From positions 186,001-250,000 of the forward strand of contig NZ_AP025497.1 in assembly GCF_024347535.1 (NCBI RefSeq): DNA of 64,000 nucleotides. The letters run 5' to 3'. Within the stretch, counting starts at the first letter, position 1. The number at the start of each line of letters is the position of its first letter. Made by a program: the position numbers and the translations under genes. Of the stretch, positions 39,238 through 47,031 are shown piece by piece. This DNA is from Vibrio kanaloae (GTDB lineage Bacteria; Pseudomonadota; Gammaproteobacteria; Enterobacterales; Vibrionaceae). The notes under the pieces were generated by a model. The model was not told where the DNA came from. It ran no database searches and saw nothing but the letters and a program-made list of their open reading frames with translations.

Positions 39238-40128
39238 ATGAAAAAATTATCGGGTCTAATAGCAGCACCGCACACACCGTTTAACACAGACAACCAAGTC
39301 AACTTTGAAGAGATTGACAATATTGCTGTTCATTTGATTAAGGATGGCGTTAAAGGTATCTACATTTGTGGAACGACGGGGGAAGGGATCCACTGTAGCG
39401 TTGAAGAAAGAAAACTGATTGCTGAACGTTGGGTTTCTGCAACCAATGGAAAAATGGATATCATTGTACATACTGGCGCATTAAGCATTGTTGATACGCT
39501 AGAGTTAACCAAGCACGCAGATACGCTTGATATTTTAGCGACATCAGCTATTGGCCCTTGTTTTTTTAAACCTGGTAGCGTGAATGAGCTTGTTGAGTAT
39601 TGTGCTTCCGTTGCAGCAGCTGCGCCTTCAAAAGGTTTTTACTATTACCACTCAGGTATGTCAGGCGTAAATGTTGATATGGAAGAGTTTTTAATAGCAG
39701 CGGATAAACGTATTCCTAACCTATCGGGTTTGAAATTCAATAGCGGTGACTTATATGAATACCAACGCTGTTTACGTGCATGCGATGGTAAATTTGATAT
39801 TCCATGGGGTGTTGACGAGTTCTTACCTGGAGCTCTTGCTGTTGGTGCTAAAAGTGCGGTTGGCAGTACTTATAATTATGCAGCAAAGCATTTTAATTCA
39901 ATTATTGAAGCATTTGAAGCTGGTCAACATGATGTCGTGATTAGCAAAATGGATAATGTTATTGCATTGATCCGGATACTTGTTGAATTTGGCGGTGTAT
40001 CTGCAGGAAAAGCTGCTATGGCACTTCATAATATTGATGCGGGCGATGCTCGTTTGCCATTATTGCCACTTACACCAGAACAGAAAGAAATTGTTGTAAA
40101 TAATATGAATGAAGCTGGTTTCAAATAA
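39238..40128 (+). CDS. nanA: N-acetylneuraminate lyase NanA
   Basis: 296 residues from ATG 39238 (MKKLSGLIAAPHTPF), which has GAGG upstream. An in-frame ATG at 39127 would extend into the promoter and is rejected. It cleaves sialic acid to ManNAc and pyruvate. The DHDPS/NAL barrel shows YICGTTGEG (about 43-51), FYYYHSGMSGV (about 134-144, the Tyr of the active site), and LKFNSGD (about 164-170, the Schiff-base Lys). The downstream hairpin is a terminator. Confidence 0.95.
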   Translation: MKKLSGLIAAPHTPFNTDNQVNFEEIDNIAVHLIKDGVKGIYICGTTGEGIHCSVEERKLIAERWVSATNGKMDIIVHTGALSIVDTLELTKHADTLDILATSAIGPCFFKPGSVNELVEYCASVAAAAPSKGFYYYHSGMSGVNVDMEEFLIAADKRIPNLSGLKFNSGDLYEYQRCLRACDGKFDIPWGVDEFLPGALAVGAKSAVGSTYNYAAKHFNSIIEAFEAGQHDVVISKMDNVIALIRILVEFGGVSAGKAAMALHNIDAGDARLPLLPLTPEQKEIVVNNMNEAGFK

Positions 40129-40135
40129 ATCATTT

Positions 40136-40164
40136 ACCGGAGAGCTAACCTCCGGCTTTGTTGT
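40136..40164 (+). terminator. nanA terminator
   Basis: Stem ACCGGAG / CTCCGGC followed by TTTG-TTG-TTTT. Moderate strength. Confidence 0.6.
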
Positions 40165-40194
40165 TTTGAAAGTACACGGCCCATGAACCTATGG

Positions 40195-40911
40195 AGCGAT
40201 ACAAAAGGTAGTAGCGAATCGATATCTGGCTCTGCTTTCGTTAGTTCTTTCATTCACTTGACTTATAATTGTTAAGGATAAGACAGTTGGCTTTCTCGAT
40301 CTCGACGATGCTGTAAAACATTGCTCACATCAGCACTGTTTGGTGTTTTAGATAATAGCTAATTTTTTCTGCCAATGCCTTGCACTATTGTTTTTCATGC
40401 TCGTTTAAATCGAGTTAGATAACCTCACGAGGCAAGGTCTTAGCAAAAAAGGAGAGGGGGCGTTTGCCGCGATTTTTCTTTGTGGTAGCCGTCACCTCAA
40501 CGTCTTCTTCCATCATGACTTTACATTCAACTTCGTTGAAGAAGTTACCTTGTGATTCATCATAAGGCTTTAACTCCTCGAGCGTATAGCGAACTGGAGA
40601 TCGAAGGCGAATTTGAGTTGCTCAAGTAAGGACTGACGGTCTTGTTTCCGCAGTAATTCCTTTTGTGTTTGCTCGGCCATCAGTACTTTTAGCATCGCTT
40701 GTAGCTCGGCAGCATCTTGACTTTCCGGACCAGGGAATTTGTGGTCTTTCGGCGATTTCAGCTCAAAAAAATCCGACAGACTCAGATTGGCTGTTGTTTG
40801 GAGTGAAGCCGTTTTGCCATTTATTCTCCGGTTAGTGTCGGTGCAGACCGACATCATTACGTCTGTCGTGAGAAAACCGTCATCGAACCTTCTAAGATCT
40901 CTAAACCACAT
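40195..40911 (-). pseudogene. IS66-family transposase relic (TnpC)
   Basis: Minus-strand pieces of a TnpC-type transposase. The N-terminal part (MAEQTQKELLRKQDRQSLLEQ, then after a one-base shift RYTLEELKPYDESQ, FFNEVEC and KTLPREVI) spans about 40405-40911. The C-terminal part (FYSIVEIEKANCLI and ELTKAEPDIDSLLPF) spans about 40195-40330. The whole catalytic middle is missing and stops interrupt both pieces. It is a deletion relic between nanA and the glycosidase gene. Confidence 0.7.
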
Positions 40912-41084
40912 CAGCGCCCATCAAAAATGACAAGTCAAATTACCGTTAGTGAATGGTTACCAGGTAATGATTTAATGTCATTAAATAACAATTTCTTAAG
41001 ATTTTGATTTTCAATATTTGTAAGGTTTTTTTACATAATACTTGAGGGCATATCTCATTCCTTTCTATTTTACGAATAAAGTTG

Positions 41085-41099
41085 TGAAGTGAAGCTTCA
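41085..41099. promoter_or_regulatory. NanR-type operator 5
   Basis: TGAAGTGAAGCTTCA, 6-3-6 arms with one mismatch. Confidence 0.6.
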
Positions 41100-41116
41100 T
41101 TGTTAGGTTGCTTTGT

Positions 41117-41131
41117 TGAAATAATACTTCA
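41117..41131. promoter_or_regulatory. NanR-type operator 6
   Basis: TGAAATAATACTTCA, one mismatch, 32 bases (about three helical turns) from operator 5. Confidence 0.6.
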
Positions 41132-41172
41132 TCGTTGCATTATAGGGGGGATTCGCATGTTTGGGTTTTATT

Positions 41173-41187
41173 TGGAGTTTAATTTCA
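41173..41187. promoter_or_regulatory. NanR-type operator 7
   Basis: TGGAGTTTAATTTCA, two mismatches, 58 bases before the glycosidase ATG. Confidence 0.55.
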
Positions 41188-41244
41188 AACTGAACGGTGT
41201 CTAATTTGAATATTTCGTTATCTGGTTAAATCTTTGGAGAAAAA

Positions 41245-43011
41245 ATGAAGTTACATAAGTTTATTGTGTTGTCTCTACTTATTCCACAGGCCGCATTGGC
41301 GAGTACTGAAAATATCCAACCTCCAGAAATAGTTGGGGCTCCCCCTGCTGATGCAGGCAGAGGGTTAGTTCGCGCTAGTGAGAATGAAATTCGCCACTAT
41401 AATGGTGGGGAAGGTTATGATGGCCGAAAAATGCTGGTCAGTAATGATAATGGTCTTACATGGCAAGAAAGCTTGGCGCCAGCATCTTACCCACCTAACT
41501 TTGGCGGAATTCCGATTGAATCCCCTGCTATTGTTCCTAACCCAAATACTGGGGAATATATTCGAGTCCAGCCAATCAATGGCTACGTTTTTATTTCCAG
41601 TGGAGGGCTTGATGGCGAGTGGGGCGCTGTGACTAAAGATGGCCAACTTGACTATAACTGGAAGCAAAGTGACAAAGAGAACTACCTGACCCTTGGTGGC
41701 ATCATGCGTAGTCCAACTTTCGTTAATAATGGTCAACGCATTTTAATTCCATCACATGATATGCGCGTAGGCACAACATTACATATTTCAGATGATGGCG
41801 GTCTAACTTGGCGCGCTTCTCAAGATATAATCTCAGCACCACCGCATGAAAAAGACGAGATCCACCAAGGTGTGCGATGGCGTAATAGTGGCGTTGAAGG
41901 TTCTATTGTTGAGCTTAGGGACGGACGCCTTTGGATTCTTGTTCGTACTTCTCAAGACCAGTACTACGAAGCGTTCTCGTCAGACTATGGTGATACATGG
42001 ACAGAATCACAGCCTTCACGTTTTTTCGGTACTTTGACGATGCCAACCATTGGTCGTTTGAAGGATGGGCGTCTACTCGCGCTATGGACAAATACGATGC
42101 CCTTACCTGAACACAAAGGAACCCAAGATGATATGTGGGAAGATGTATTTACCAATCGTGACTCGCACCATGCTGCAATCTCTAACAACGATGGTAAAAC
42201 ATGGACTGGATTTCGAGAAGTTATCCTAGATGAACACCGCAATAGAGACGATTATGCACTCTTTGAAGGTCAGGGTGATCGGGGTAAACAGCAAAGTGAA
42301 TTTGTCGAATTGGATGAGCATCGCGTTCTTATTTCAGTTGGGCAACATAAAGAACATCGCCGTTTGATGATTATGGACACGCGTTGGCTTTATAAAAAAG
42401 AACGCAGTGACCATTTTGAAAATGGTCTAGAAAATTGGACCGTTCATAGCTATATCCCGGAGGTAAGAGGCCACGTTAGTTACGATCGTAAACAATCGTC
42501 TCTCCTTGTCGATCTTATCGATAAGCCTGAACATAAAGCGCTGCAAATTAAGAGAGTGAGTGATTCGGAACTAATTCATATCGACAATGACCTTAATTAT
42601 GAAAAAGGCGGTGCGACTTGGAATTTTCCGAACGGAAAGAACGGTCGAGTTGATATCCGCTTCATGTTAAACGAGCATAGTGGCGGTACTCAAATCAGTC
42701 TCGCTGATCGCTTGTTCAATGCTGTCGATGAAACAGCGCTTCACTATTCAATGTATACATTAAATGTTGCACCAGGGGAGAAGATTGGTGATCACGAACT
42801 TGAAGCAAACCGTTGGTATACTCTTAGCTTAGATTGGAATGGTGTAAAGAAAAACTCGACAAGTCGAGTCTTATTAGATGGTAAAGTCCTAGAAAGACTA
42901 ACAATTAATAACACCAGCCCAAATGGCATTAGCTATCTTCACTTTATATCGACAAGCCAAGATGATGATGAGGGAATGTTAATTAAATCGGTACAGGCTT
43001 CGGTTAAATAA
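41245..43011 (+). CDS. Secreted Asp-box glycosidase, probable exo-sialidase
   Basis: 588 residues with a signal peptide (MKLHKFIVLSLLIPQAALA). The first 370 residues are a six-bladed propeller with four Asp boxes: SNDNGLTWQE (about 68), SDDGGLTWRA (about 182), SSDYGDTWTE (about 244) and SNNDGKTWTG (about 314). The C-terminal 200 residues, beginning HFENGLENWTVHSY, look like a concanavalin/lectin-type beta sandwich. GGAG precedes the ATG. The NanR-type operators before it and the nan genes around it make sialidase the best call. It is not similar in plan to V. cholerae NanH, and I do not see a clear RIP motif, so another sialidase family is possible. Confidence 0.75.
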   Translation: MKLHKFIVLSLLIPQAALASTENIQPPEIVGAPPADAGRGLVRASENEIRHYNGGEGYDGRKMLVSNDNGLTWQESLAPASYPPNFGGIPIESPAIVPNPNTGEYIRVQPINGYVFISSGGLDGEWGAVTKDGQLDYNWKQSDKENYLTLGGIMRSPTFVNNGQRILIPSHDMRVGTTLHISDDGGLTWRASQDIISAPPHEKDEIHQGVRWRNSGVEGSIVELRDGRLWILVRTSQDQYYEAFSSDYGDTWTESQPSRFFGTLTMPTIGRLKDGRLLALWTNTMPLPEHKGTQDDMWEDVFTNRDSHHAAISNNDGKTWTGFREVILDEHRNRDDYALFEGQGDRGKQQSEFVELDEHRVLISVGQHKEHRRLMIMDTRWLYKKERSDHFENGLENWTVHSYIPEVRGHVSYDRKQSSLLVDLIDKPEHKALQIKRVSDSELIHIDNDLNYEKGGATWNFPNGKNGRVDIRFMLNEHSGGTQISLADRLFNAVDETALHYSMYTLNVAPGEKIGDHELEANRWYTLSLDWNGVKKNSTSRVLLDGKVLERLTINNTSPNGISYLHFISTSQDDDEGMLIKSVQASVK

Positions 43012-43040
43012 CAAATATTTTAAGAATTATCTATGAGAAG

Positions 43041-43185
43041 ATTCCCCGGGCATGCCCGGGGTACTTACCGTGACAACGCTAAAGCGTTGACCAAAATTAC
43101 AAACAGCTTACGCTGTAATTTGGGAATTGGCATTCATCCACGGGTAACCCCGTGGTTTTCTGTATTCACAGAATAAAAAATGAGC
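43041..43185 (+). repeat. Structured repeat copy A
   Basis: About 145 bases made of hairpins: CCCCGGGCATGCCCGGGG (a perfect 18-base palindrome, 43044-43061), ACGCTAAAGCGT, AAATTAC...GTAATTT, and CCACGGGTAACCCCGTGG (43138-43155). The inverted relative is copy B at 37955-38061. Confidence 0.75.
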
Positions 43186-43545
43186 CACTGATAGTGAGTG
43201 AGCTGGCTTATTTGAGCTAGTTGTCCCGTCCTGAAATGTGTTTATACATTGAGTATGACCACTTCAATCCCTACTTACATTAAACGCACTCAGCGCTGAG
43301 GGAACCCCTCATAACTCCCCCCCAACACATTTTACCTTTACGGGTGATGCTCTCTTGCCACAGAAAGCAAGATTCCAGGTGGTTTTAACTTCACATCGCA
43401 ACCTGCGCATCGCAACTTGCGATGTGAGTGGCCACTTAAGAAATATCAGCGTAAAGATTAAGTTATTTTCTTTTAAATTAATGATTTAAATTCAATGTGT
43501 TATGACGTTACTGATAAATTATCCTTCGACTGAGAGAGGGGCGTA

Positions 43546-43577
43546 TAAAAAAGCTCTCCGGAATAGAGAGCTTTGAT
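43546..43577 (-). terminator. Terminator of the 43581-43868 gene
   Basis: Minus-strand stem AAAGCTCTC / GAGAGCTTTTTT. Confidence 0.8.
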
Positions 43578-43580
43578 GGG

Positions 43581-43868
43581 TTATCGGTAGTATTGTTTTT
43601 GACGCTTCGAGTTATGCTTCCAACTTTTTGCTAGGCCATACACATACGACGGGTAGTCGTCCCATGGGTTAGCTAACGCTTTTCCTCGCGCGGCACGCAG
43701 TTTAATCGGGTAACCTCTACACTCAACCTTGTGAAGAAAGTAGTAGCTCTTTTCCTGCTTGGTAGAAAAGTGCTTATGAGTTCCACTGCGAACGCTTGGA
43801 TAAAGATCCCAAAGATATTGGCGCTGGTATTTTATACGGTTCCGGTACTGCTGTTTTAGCTTTTTCAT
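43581..43868 (-). CDS. Small basic protein of unknown function
   Basis: 95 residues, very rich in Lys, Arg and Tyr (MKKLKQQYRNRIKYQRQYLW at the start and KSWKHNSKRQKQYYR at the end), with no Asp-Glu rich part. GGAGG lies before the ATG, so it is probably expressed. I do not recognise it. The charge suggests nucleic acid binding. It is 104 bases after the helicase in the same direction and may belong to that module. Confidence 0.65.
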   Translation of the reverse strand: MKKLKQQYRNRIKYQRQYLWDLYPSVRSGTHKHFSTKQEKSYYFLHKVECRGYPIKLRAARGKALANPWDDYPSYVYGLAKSWKHNSKRQKQYYR

Positions 43869-43972
43869 TTACCCTCCAGGTTTGCATTACCTAGAAGGGG
43901 TCCTTTGCAAAGTAATTCATTCCGGCCTCCCCAATGTGCCTTTAGTGAAATTGTAGCCTATGGTTTCTTCAA

Positions 43973-45352
43973 CTACATGGAAGAGAAAGCCGAGATCACT
44001 CTCTGTTTAAATGCCCCAAGTCGAAGCTCATCAAACGTCCCTACTGTTCCATAGAGACTATTTGAACTGTCTGTACTGCTTTCCCAAGATACTGTTGTTC
44101 TCCCACTATTTTGGGACTCAAGCGGAAGCGCGACACTTAAGCTATTTCCTCGACCAGAGAACTCTGTTTCGATAGGTTTCCCCATACTTACATAGAGACA
44201 AGGCTCAGGAATATCTTGTTCAATCCTTTCAGAAAACTCAATCAGACTTTGTTCAGCAAAAGTGAATAACCACGCTTGTTGGTTTATTGTATTATTCACA
44301 CGAAGTATTCTTCCGAGCACCTGCCTGAAATACAATTCCGTTTTGACTGAACTCATATGGCAACATACTTGAAGGCGCGGAATATCAGTACCCTCACTGA
44401 TCATACCTACACTAACAATCCATTGTGCGTCGCTTTGTCGATAACGTTCTATTTCTGCTAGCGGTTCTTCATGTCGATAAGTGACGATAGAAACGGTTTG
44501 CCCAAGTTTTTGAGATAGTATCTCTTTGATTGTTTGCGCATGTTGAACCGACGCTGCAACAATCAGCCCACCGGCATTGGGGGATCTGATACGTACTTTT
44601 TCTAACCGCTCACATCCTAAACCGAGTAGATATTCCATCGCCTCTTGGTTGTGAATAACACTCTGGTAGGATGCTTTTGTCTGTTTAAGCATCTCTAATA
44701 TTGATGAAAAGGATTCGACTTTTTCGCAACTACTAACAGACAAGTGTTCATTATCAACCAAGACGATTTTAGGCGTTCTACAAACTCCATCAGCAATAGC
44801 TTGTTCAAGAGTGTATTGGTAATCGACAAGAAGCAGTCCGTCTGGGTCGCTGTACTCACCCATGACAATGGGTAAAGAGTCTGAACGCCACGGTGTACCT
44901 GAAAGTGCGAGGGTAAAAGTAGCAAGCCCTTGAATCTTTGTGAGAACTTGCTGCCCCCAAATGTTCGCATTTTCAACCTCAGAGCCAGAGCAATGGTGTA
45001 TTTCATCAAAAACAACAAAGACCCTGTGATTCCGCAATGTTTGCCAAAACTCATCATTGAGGAACTGGATAGATTGGTATGTTAAAGATTGCCCTATAGC
45101 TCCCATACCACCATTAAATGTGCAATTAAGTATCGATGAAAAGGTTCTTTTTATACCATCAGAAACTGTCAATGATGGCGAGAAGCACAATACAAGATCT
45201 ACCATGTCACTTTGTAGCAGTCTTGACGCAATAGTAGCGGCAAGCACTGTCTTACCAGCCCCTGGTGTAGCTTGGCAAAAGAAATGGGAGCCGTTGGATT
45301 GATATTTTTTCAACGCTCTGTCAGAGCATTCACCTTGCCATTCCCTTAACAC
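43973..45352 (-). CDS. Superfamily 2 DEAD/DEAH-type helicase
   Basis: 459 residues. Walker A is QATPGAGKT (about 27-35), motif II is DEIH (about 114-117), motif III is SGTPWR (about 149-154), and motif VI is YFRQVLGRILR (about 339-349). The N-terminal REWQ segment plays the Q-motif role. It has no nuclease domain. Its start overlaps the upstream gene by seven bases, so the two form one unit. Helicases of this type occur in restriction and other phage-defence sets, but also as element maintenance factors. The exact role here is unknown. Confidence 0.82.
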   Translation of the reverse strand: MLREWQGECSDRALKKYQSNGSHFFCQATPGAGKTVLAATIASRLLQSDMVDLVLCFSPSLTVSDGIKRTFSSILNCTFNGGMGAIGQSLTYQSIQFLNDEFWQTLRNHRVFVVFDEIHHCSGSEVENANIWGQQVLTKIQGLATFTLALSGTPWRSDSLPIVMGEYSDPDGLLLVDYQYTLEQAIADGVCRTPKIVLVDNEHLSVSSCEKVESFSSILEMLKQTKASYQSVIHNQEAMEYLLGLGCERLEKVRIRSPNAGGLIVAASVQHAQTIKEILSQKLGQTVSIVTYRHEEPLAEIERYRQSDAQWIVSVGMISEGTDIPRLQVCCHMSSVKTELYFRQVLGRILRVNNTINQQAWLFTFAEQSLIEFSERIEQDIPEPCLYVSMGKPIETEFSGRGNSLSVALPLESQNSGRTTVSWESSTDSSNSLYGTVGTFDELRLGAFKQRVISAFSSM

Positions 45353-45876
45353 GGTTCATCTTCTTCATAGAGAGTATTAAGAACCCTTGTTAAAACATTC
45401 ACTTTACCGAGCAATAAAGCGGCGCGATCTTTAGCTTCCTGATGCAAAGGGGCCAGTTTATTTTTTAGCTCAGGAAATCGGGATGTAATCGACTGATACT
45501 CGTCAATCTCCCCAAGTACGATCTCAAGTTCACCCTTATATTCATTGCGTTCACAGTTCAAAATGGAATAGTTTTGAATAGGTATTTGAGGTTTTATATC
45601 CGCTTGATTATTCGTGGTTACATTGTCATACAACGCTTTGAATTGATCCGCTTGAAAGTAACGTTTTTCCCGGCCATAGCCCTCACTTCGCAGCCAACTT
45701 TTCTTTTCAAAATTAAAAATTGCTCGGTACACCTTTTTGCGAGCTTCGGCAGAGTCGGAGTCCACATTATCAAGTGATAGCCACAAATCTCTCGCTTCTA
45801 GCACGGTGAACCCATCTAACCCATTCTCTATCAATAACTTGTGCATGACCGCACTAATTCTTCGAGCCCGTTTCAT
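45346..45876 (-). CDS. Winged-helix-like partner of the helicase
   Basis: About 176 residues from ATG 45876 (MKRARRISAVMHKLL). A TTG at 45897 could add seven. The N-terminal 85 residues look like a winged helix (ISAVMHKLLIENGLDGFTVLEARDLW and KKVYRAIFNFEKKSWL, then YGREKRYFQ). The C-terminal half is helical with acidic stretches (LGEIDEYQSITSRFPELKNK). I do not know its function. It overlaps the helicase start and is divergent from an Xre gene, with two palindromic operators in between. Confidence 0.7.
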   Translation of the reverse strand: MKRARRISAVMHKLLIENGLDGFTVLEARDLWLSLDNVDSDSAEARKKVYRAIFNFEKKSWLRSEGYGREKRYFQADQFKALYDNVTTNNQADIKPQIPIQNYSILNCERNEYKGELEIVLGEIDEYQSITSRFPELKNKLAPLHQEAKDRAALLLGKVNVLTRVLNTLYEEDEPC

Positions 45877-45899
45877 TTCCAAAATTACACCAACCAAAA

Positions 45900-45916
45900 A
45901 CTAAGGATTGCTTAGT
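45900..45916. promoter_or_regulatory. Operator-like palindrome O1
   Basis: ACTAAGGATTGCTTAGT: perfect ACTAAG / CTTAGT arms with a 5-base spacer, next to the start of the winged-helix gene. Confidence 0.7.
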
Positions 45917-45932
45917 ATACAGAAATCCATAA

Positions 45933-45951
45933 AACTAAGAAAATCTTAGTT
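45933..45951. promoter_or_regulatory. Operator-like palindrome O2
   Basis: AACTAAGAAAATCTTAGTT: perfect 7-5-7 arms with the same core as O1, 34 bases centre to centre. Both lie in the divergent promoter region of the Xre regulator. Confidence 0.7.
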
Positions 45952-45979
45952 AACTTGAGCTCAGAGAAATGAAATCTAA

Positions 45980-46291
45980 GTGTCATTTAAAAACCCAATC
46001 CCAGAGCGACTCAAACAAGCTCGAAAAAAAGCAAAACTCTCTCAAAAAGCCTTGGGAGAAAGCATAGGTATGGATGCCAGTTCAGCAAGCCCTCGAATGA
46101 ATCAATACGAGAAAGGCAAGCATGCCCCAGATGTTCAAACCTTAAAGCTTATCGCTGATGAGCTTGGTGTGCCGCTCAATTATTTCTTCTGTGAAGATGA
46201 AAGTTCTGCTGAGTTAGCATGTATTGTGTCTCAAATGACGGAGAGTGAAAGAAGGAAACTCATTACATTACTTTGCGAAAATAAAGGCTAA
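45980..46291 (+). CDS. Xre-family regulator (C-protein-like)
   Basis: 103 residues starting with GTG. The helix-turn-helix fills residues 8-62 (RLKQARKKAKLSQKALGESIG ... YEKGKHAPD, then LKLIADELGVPLNYFF). A short acidic tail follows. It is divergent from the winged-helix/helicase unit, with twin palindromes between the two starts, like the control proteins of restriction systems. It probably keeps the unit at a low or delayed level. Confidence 0.85.
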   Translation: MSFKNPIPERLKQARKKAKLSQKALGESIGMDASSASPRMNQYEKGKHAPDVQTLKLIADELGVPLNYFFCEDESSAELACIVSQMTESERRKLITLLCENKG

Positions 46292-46378
46292 AGAAAAGAG
46301 GGGATGACCTTAACTTCATGATTCAATTTGTTGTGGGTTTTGAGGTGAATAAGTGTTTAAAAATATCGACGACATCTT

Positions 46379-46422
46379 CTATAACGATGCAGGTTGTTAT
46401 CAGCTACCCTGTATCGTTATAG
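46379..46422. repeat. 15-bp inverted repeat between the Xre gene and srap
   Basis: CTATAACGATGCAGG pairs with CCCTGTATCGTTATAG across a 14-base loop. No T run follows on either strand. It may be a recombination-related or regulatory hairpin. Confidence 0.5.
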
Positions 46423-46506
46423 GTCCAGTTTTGACTGATACAATTGTTAAAGTTTGACAGTATTAGGTACATCTAATTTCTCGCAACTTTCTACGCAATA
46501 ATTCCG

Positions 46507-47031
46507 TTACCCCTTTAGGCCGAGTATTTGTTTCACTGGTAATGATAGTTCAGAGATTCTGTTGAGCCATATTGACTCGGTGTTTCGTCGTCTTTCGTTT
46601 TCTAGCTCTTTTTCTAACTGTTGGCATTTCTTTAGTAGCTCATCATGGGTTTTCCCCGAGTTACCTTTAGCTTTATTATTAAGATAGGTATTTACCTGTT
46701 GTTCTTTTGCTTTCAAAAGTTTCTTGTTGCTATTGTCTAGCGCATCACGGAAACCTACGGCCCACTTTGATCCTTTCGTTGGGTCGAGGGTTGCGGGTTT
46801 TACCTCAATGGAATTGGCCACATCGCTGACCCTGATTTGCCAAAGGCTTGATTTGGTAAAGTCGGAGGGTTTTCTGTGTTTTATGATGTGGTTTTTTCGT
46901 TGAGCTTCAAGCGCTAGTAGGGTGCGCCAAGCCTCGATAGATTTATTTTTTGGAGATACCCAATTAGGTAGCTCTTCAGGTTGTTGTTCACATTCGTGTT
47001 GAGCTTGCTGTAGAAGTAGGCTGAGACTCAT
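46507..47031 (-). CDS. SE-associated small auxiliary protein (Srap-like)
   Basis: 174 residues. The N-terminal part resembles no domain I know (PNWVSPKNKSIEAWRTLLALEAQRKNH). The C-terminal part (about 115-160) is a coiled coil (HDELLKKCQQLEKELENERRR). Its ATG overlaps the stop of intB by four bases. In SEs the fourth core gene codes for such an auxiliary protein needed for recombination, which fits here. A paralogous role to Tn554 TnpC is possible. Confidence 0.65.
   Translation of the reverse strand: MSLSLLLQQAQHECEQQPEELPNWVSPKNKSIEAWRTLLALEAQRKNHIIKHRKPSDFTKSSLWQIRVSDVANSIEVKPATLDPTKGSKWAVGFRDALDNSNKKLLKAKEQQVNTYLNNKAKGNSGKTHDELLKKCQQLEKELENERRRNTESIWLNRISELSLPVKQILGLKG

Larger units (their letters stand above)
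40129..41244. other. nanA to glycosidase intergenic region
   Basis: 1.1 kb without an intact gene. It holds the nanA terminator, the IS66 relic and, at its right end, three NanR-type operators ahead of the glycosidase. Confidence 0.7.
43012..43580. other. Region after the glycosidase
   Basis: 569 bases without a gene. It contains structured repeat copy A (43041-43185), an unassigned stretch (43200-43545), and a minus-strand terminator at 43546-43577. CGCATCGCAACTTGCGATG near 43408 is a short palindromic stretch. Confidence 0.5.

Noticed and set aside
43200..43320. Possible insertion-sequence edge (AGTTGTCCCGTCCTGAAATG)
   Set aside because: It feels like the start of an IS element, but no transposase fragment follows and I cannot name it.
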